This document shows, piece after piece, positions 61,906 to 64,000 of a stretch of DNA of 64,000 nt; the first letter of the stretch is position 1; each line of letters starts with the position of its first letter. The notes beneath the pieces are model-generated. The model worked only from the letters and a program-made list of their open reading frames with translations. It searched no databases and was not told where the DNA came from. The DNA is taken from contig JAVLBP010000007.1 in NCBI GenBank assembly GCA_031581145.1, positions 15,228-79,227 on the forward strand, written 5' to 3'. Source of the DNA: UBA8296 sp031581145 (GTDB lineage Bacteria > Bacteroidota > Rhodothermia > Balneolales > Balneolaceae). The position numbers and the translations under genes are program-made.

Positions 61906-62838
61906 CTAGAACAATCGAAACAGTCTTAAGTGGCGTAAGTAGCGCTTAGGATCTTCATTGATCCCACGTGTAAGGGTTTTAAGCTCTGCTGAGAGGCTAT
62001 CCATCTCCTGATAAAGCGATGGGTCATTAAGTAGTAACCCCATGGAACCCTCCCCTTCATCCATTTTTACCAAGATCGAATTGAGCGTCACGATCGCCTC
62101 ATTGAGTTCTTGAGACGTGGTCTCGAGTTCTTGCAATGTCGTTTCAAGCTGAATCATCGTGGTTTCTACTTGGTCCCGATTATCTGTTGCCAGGGTGTCT
62201 AACTCAGCCATCAAAGATCGAGCTGAGGTGATAGTAGCATCCACATCTGATTTCTTCCCTTCCAAAATCGCCGCAAGCTCCTCCGTTGACTTCTCCACGT
62301 TTTGCATACTAGACTGGAATGAGGCTTGCGTTGTGTCATCCAAGAATCCAGCAATCCCTTCCGACGCGCTTTGGATCCCATCAAATGCACCAGAAGCGCC
62401 CTGCGTTAACGACTGTGTATCCTCAGCAGAAATCGACTCCAGCACCGAAATCGCATACACACCTTCAATTCTTCCCCCTGAAGGGACCATCTCCGAGGAC
62501 GACCCTGCACGAATGTGAATTCCTTTGCTATCCACCAAGCTGGTCGCGGTAATCACACCGACGGATCCCTTTGGAAGCTGACGTTCATTATCGAGCGAAA
62601 GCATCACACGAATCGAATCACTCTCGGTGAGGGCAACACTTTTGACCGACCCAATTTTGACCCCTCGCAAATAGACCAAGCTCCCAGCATTGATCCCATC
62701 CACACGGTCATACAGCACCTCAACCTCTGTATCAAGGCTCAACAAGGGATTATCCTGCATCAAACGAAATCCAAACCATGTCACAAAAGCGGCAAGAACG
62801 ACGATCAACCCAATTTTAAATTCATTTGAAAGCGTCAT
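61906..62838 (-). CDS. mlaD: MlaD-like MCE-domain lipid-transport protein
   Basis: The 310-residue protein has one membrane helix (about 8-26), an MCE domain (about 38-118; V-L-Y-D-R-V-D-G-I-N-A-G-S-L-V-Y-L-R-G-V) and a long helical tail (about 150-290) that is much longer than in E. coli MlaD (183 residues). It forms a periplasmic hexamer moving phospholipids between membranes. It is encoded with mlaF and mlaE. Confidence 0.9.
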   Translation of the reverse strand: MTLSNEFKIGLIVVLAAFVTWFGFRLMQDNPLLSLDTEVEVLYDRVDGINAGSLVYLRGVKIGSVKSVALTESDSIRVMLSLDNERQLPKGSVGVITATSLVDSKGIHIRAGSSSEMVPSGGRIEGVYAISVLESISAEDTQSLTQGASGAFDGIQSASEGIAGFLDDTTQASFQSSMQNVEKSTEELAAILEGKKSDVDATITSARSLMAELDTLATDNRDQVETTMIQLETTLQELETTSQELNEAIVTLNSILVKMDEGEGSMGLLLNDPSLYQEMDSLSAELKTLTRGINEDPKRYLRHLRLFRLF

Positions 62839-62853
62839 AATCGATGTCTAATC

Positions 62854-62939
62854 TGGTCTACAAACTTTGGTCTACAATCTTAATATGGTCAAATGGTACG
62901 GTCTAACTCCCCGTTTTGGTTATGCTCATTTGGTTATGC
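62854..62939. repeat. 14-bp tandem repeats around the mlaF stop and before mlaD
   Basis: TGGTCTACAAACTT and TGGTCTACAATCTT (62854-62881) are adjacent. TTTGGTTATGC occurs at 62915-62925 and 62929-62939, a 14-bp period, the second copy containing the mlaF stop codon (62936-62934). Confidence 0.85.
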
Positions 62940-63758
62940 CAAGGCGTACTCACTTGCGCGCACAAACTCACGTAAGGGTCCATCTTGGCTTTGTTTCAAT
63001 TGCCCAACCGTCCCTTGCCAATGTAAGGCTTGGTCGTGAAGAAACGCGACACGGTCGGCAATTTTTAACACACTGTGCATATCATGAGTAATGACAATAC
63101 TTGTCATATTCAACGTCTCTGATAACGAAAGTATGAGGTCATTAATTTCGTCCGACGTTTGTGGGTCGAGGCCTGACGTCGGTTCATCATACATCAAGAC
63201 TTCAGGATTAAGGATAATCGCACGAGCCAAGCCCACCCGTTTGCGCATGCCCCCCGATAATTCGGCCGTCGACCGATCCGCCGCATGGGCCAACGAGACC
63301 CTTTCTAGTGCTTGCATGACGCGGTCCCGAATCTCTGCTTCAGTCAGGTCCGTAAAAACACGAAGAGGAAAGGCGATATTTTCAAACGTGGTAATGGAAT
63401 CAAACAGCGCCCCCCCTTGAAACAAAATCCCAAAACGCTGGCGTATTTGTCTCAACGCCACATAATCTAGATCAAAAATATTGACGCCATCCATCAGGAC
63501 GTCCCCTGTTGTCGGTTTTAGTAGCGCATTAAAGTGTTTCAGCAAGACCGACTTCCCACAACCTGATCGTCCTATCACAGCCAATGTCTCCCCTTTGTGG
63601 ATATTCATATTCACATCCTTCCATACAAGAGTTGGCCCAAAAGACTTGCTGAGGCCTCTCACTCTGATCAAAGGCTCCTGTGGGGACGTCTCTGTTGAAT
63701 GAGACGTTGCAGCAGAAGATGTGGGTGAAGAATGCAATGGGGCTGAGGGGTTAGACAT
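62934..63758 (-). CDS. mlaF: MlaF-like ABC transporter ATPase
   Basis: The protein is 274 residues from ATG 63758, 4 bases after mlaE; the frame is open to 63797 inside mlaE. A Ser/Pro-rich N-terminal 28 residues precede the ATPase with Walker A G-R-S-G-C-G-K-S, signature L-S-G-G-M-R-K-R, Walker B E-V-L-M-Y-D-E-P-T-S-G-L-D and the MlaF-type F-Q-G-G-A-L-F-D-S. It powers phospholipid transport. Confidence 0.95.
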   Translation of the reverse strand: MSNPSAPLHSSPTSSAATSHSTETSPQEPLIRVRGLSKSFGPTLVWKDVNMNIHKGETLAVIGRSGCGKSVLLKHFNALLKPTTGDVLMDGVNIFDLDYVALRQIRQRFGILFQGGALFDSITTFENIAFPLRVFTDLTEAEIRDRVMQALERVSLAHAADRSTAELSGGMRKRVGLARAIILNPEVLMYDEPTSGLDPQTSDEINDLILSLSETLNMTSIVITHDMHSVLKIADRVAFLHDQALHWQGTVGQLKQSQDGPLREFVRASEYALA

Positions 63759-63762
63759 AAGA

Positions 63763-64000
63763 TTACAGCAAAATCGACGCGAGAATGAAGTCGGCAACGA
63801 GGATATACATACAACTCAGAACCGTCGCCTGTGTTGTGCTTTGGCCTACACCTTCGGCCCCACCTGTGGCATAATACCCTTTATAGCACGAAATAGAGGT
63901 GATAATGAAACCAAAAACAATCGATTTTATCATCCCAAACAACACATCCCACGGAAAAAAGAACAGGCGCGCCCCTTTCATAAACTCAAAGGCAGGGAGT
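63763..64000 (-). CDS. mlaE: MlaE-like permease, 5' part beyond the window
   Basis: The frame is open to the window edge and the visible 79 residues are the C-terminal end: F-G-F-I-I-T-S-I-S-C-Y-K-G-Y-Y-A, G-A-E-G-V-G-Q-S-T-T-Q-A-T-V and a final hydrophobic helix. These are the MlaE signature. The gene is incomplete, with the N-terminal two thirds missing. Confidence 0.93.
   Translation of the reverse strand, partial: LPAFEFMKGARLFFFPWDVLFGMIKSIVFGFIITSISCYKGYYATGGAEGVGQSTTQATVLSCMYILVADFILASILL

Overview
The window looks like chromosomal backbone from a Gram-negative member of the Bacteroidota/Rhodothermota/Balneolota (FCB) group. The evidence is a DUF4293 membrane protein, a DUF4292 lipoprotein, BshA (bacillithiol), a Bat-type (BatC/D/E) gene set, a carbamoyl-phosphate synthase large subunit without its C-terminal allosteric domain, an LptD-type outer-membrane protein, Mla genes, and gene starts that mostly lack Shine-Dalgarno sequences. 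Base composition is moderate (visually a little under half GC, not computed). No prophage, insertion sequence or CRISPR array was seen. The nearest genus cannot be fixed from sequence reading alone.

Left part (1-9400): a truncated DUF4292 lipoprotein gene, a degenerate EnvC-type murein hydrolase activator and a small membrane protein run rightward into a Ppx/GppA-HD phosphatase gene. That gene lies directly downstream of a tRNA-Ala and of an SRP RNA gene (ffs) that protein-coding calls would miss. A rightward set follows: an OmpA lipoprotein with calcium-binding-type repeats, a SPOR lipoprotein, then STAS antagonist, RsbW-like kinase and PP2C phosphatase, a complete partner-switching module. 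A DMT exporter and DUF4293 protein follow on the minus strand.

9400-26950: a TetR-TolC-membrane fusion-RND efflux operon with a perfect 15-bp palindromic candidate operator, then a surface polysaccharide region (SLBB export protein, glycosyltransferases, O-antigen ligase/polymerase, Wzz-like chain-length protein, Wzx-like flippase), and a pyrR-pyrB-glycosyltransferase operon.

27000-43250: sucC, bshA, then yebC-batC-batD-batE-dipeptidase on the plus strand. On the minus strand are a 2-oxoacid dehydrogenase E2 gene with two lipoyl domains, panC, panD, and a MacA/MacB/TolC-like export set that has no ATPase gene.

43250-64000: carA (with a likely attenuated leader), carB, ddl, nadK and mdh form a probable operon ending in a strong terminator. 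Next come a flippase, aroQ and a HIT protein (minus), tRNA-Lys, a DivIC/FtsB-like protein, a ROK kinase and lptD (plus), and finally mlaE-mlaF-mlaD-ppiD-ribD-ribE on the minus strand, running in from beyond the window.

The most unusual recurring signal is not a gene. Many gene boundaries carry degenerate short tandem duplications (unit 13-33 bp), and several of them include the last codons and the stop codon of the adjacent gene. The same kind of duplication seems to have contributed an insertion inside ddl.
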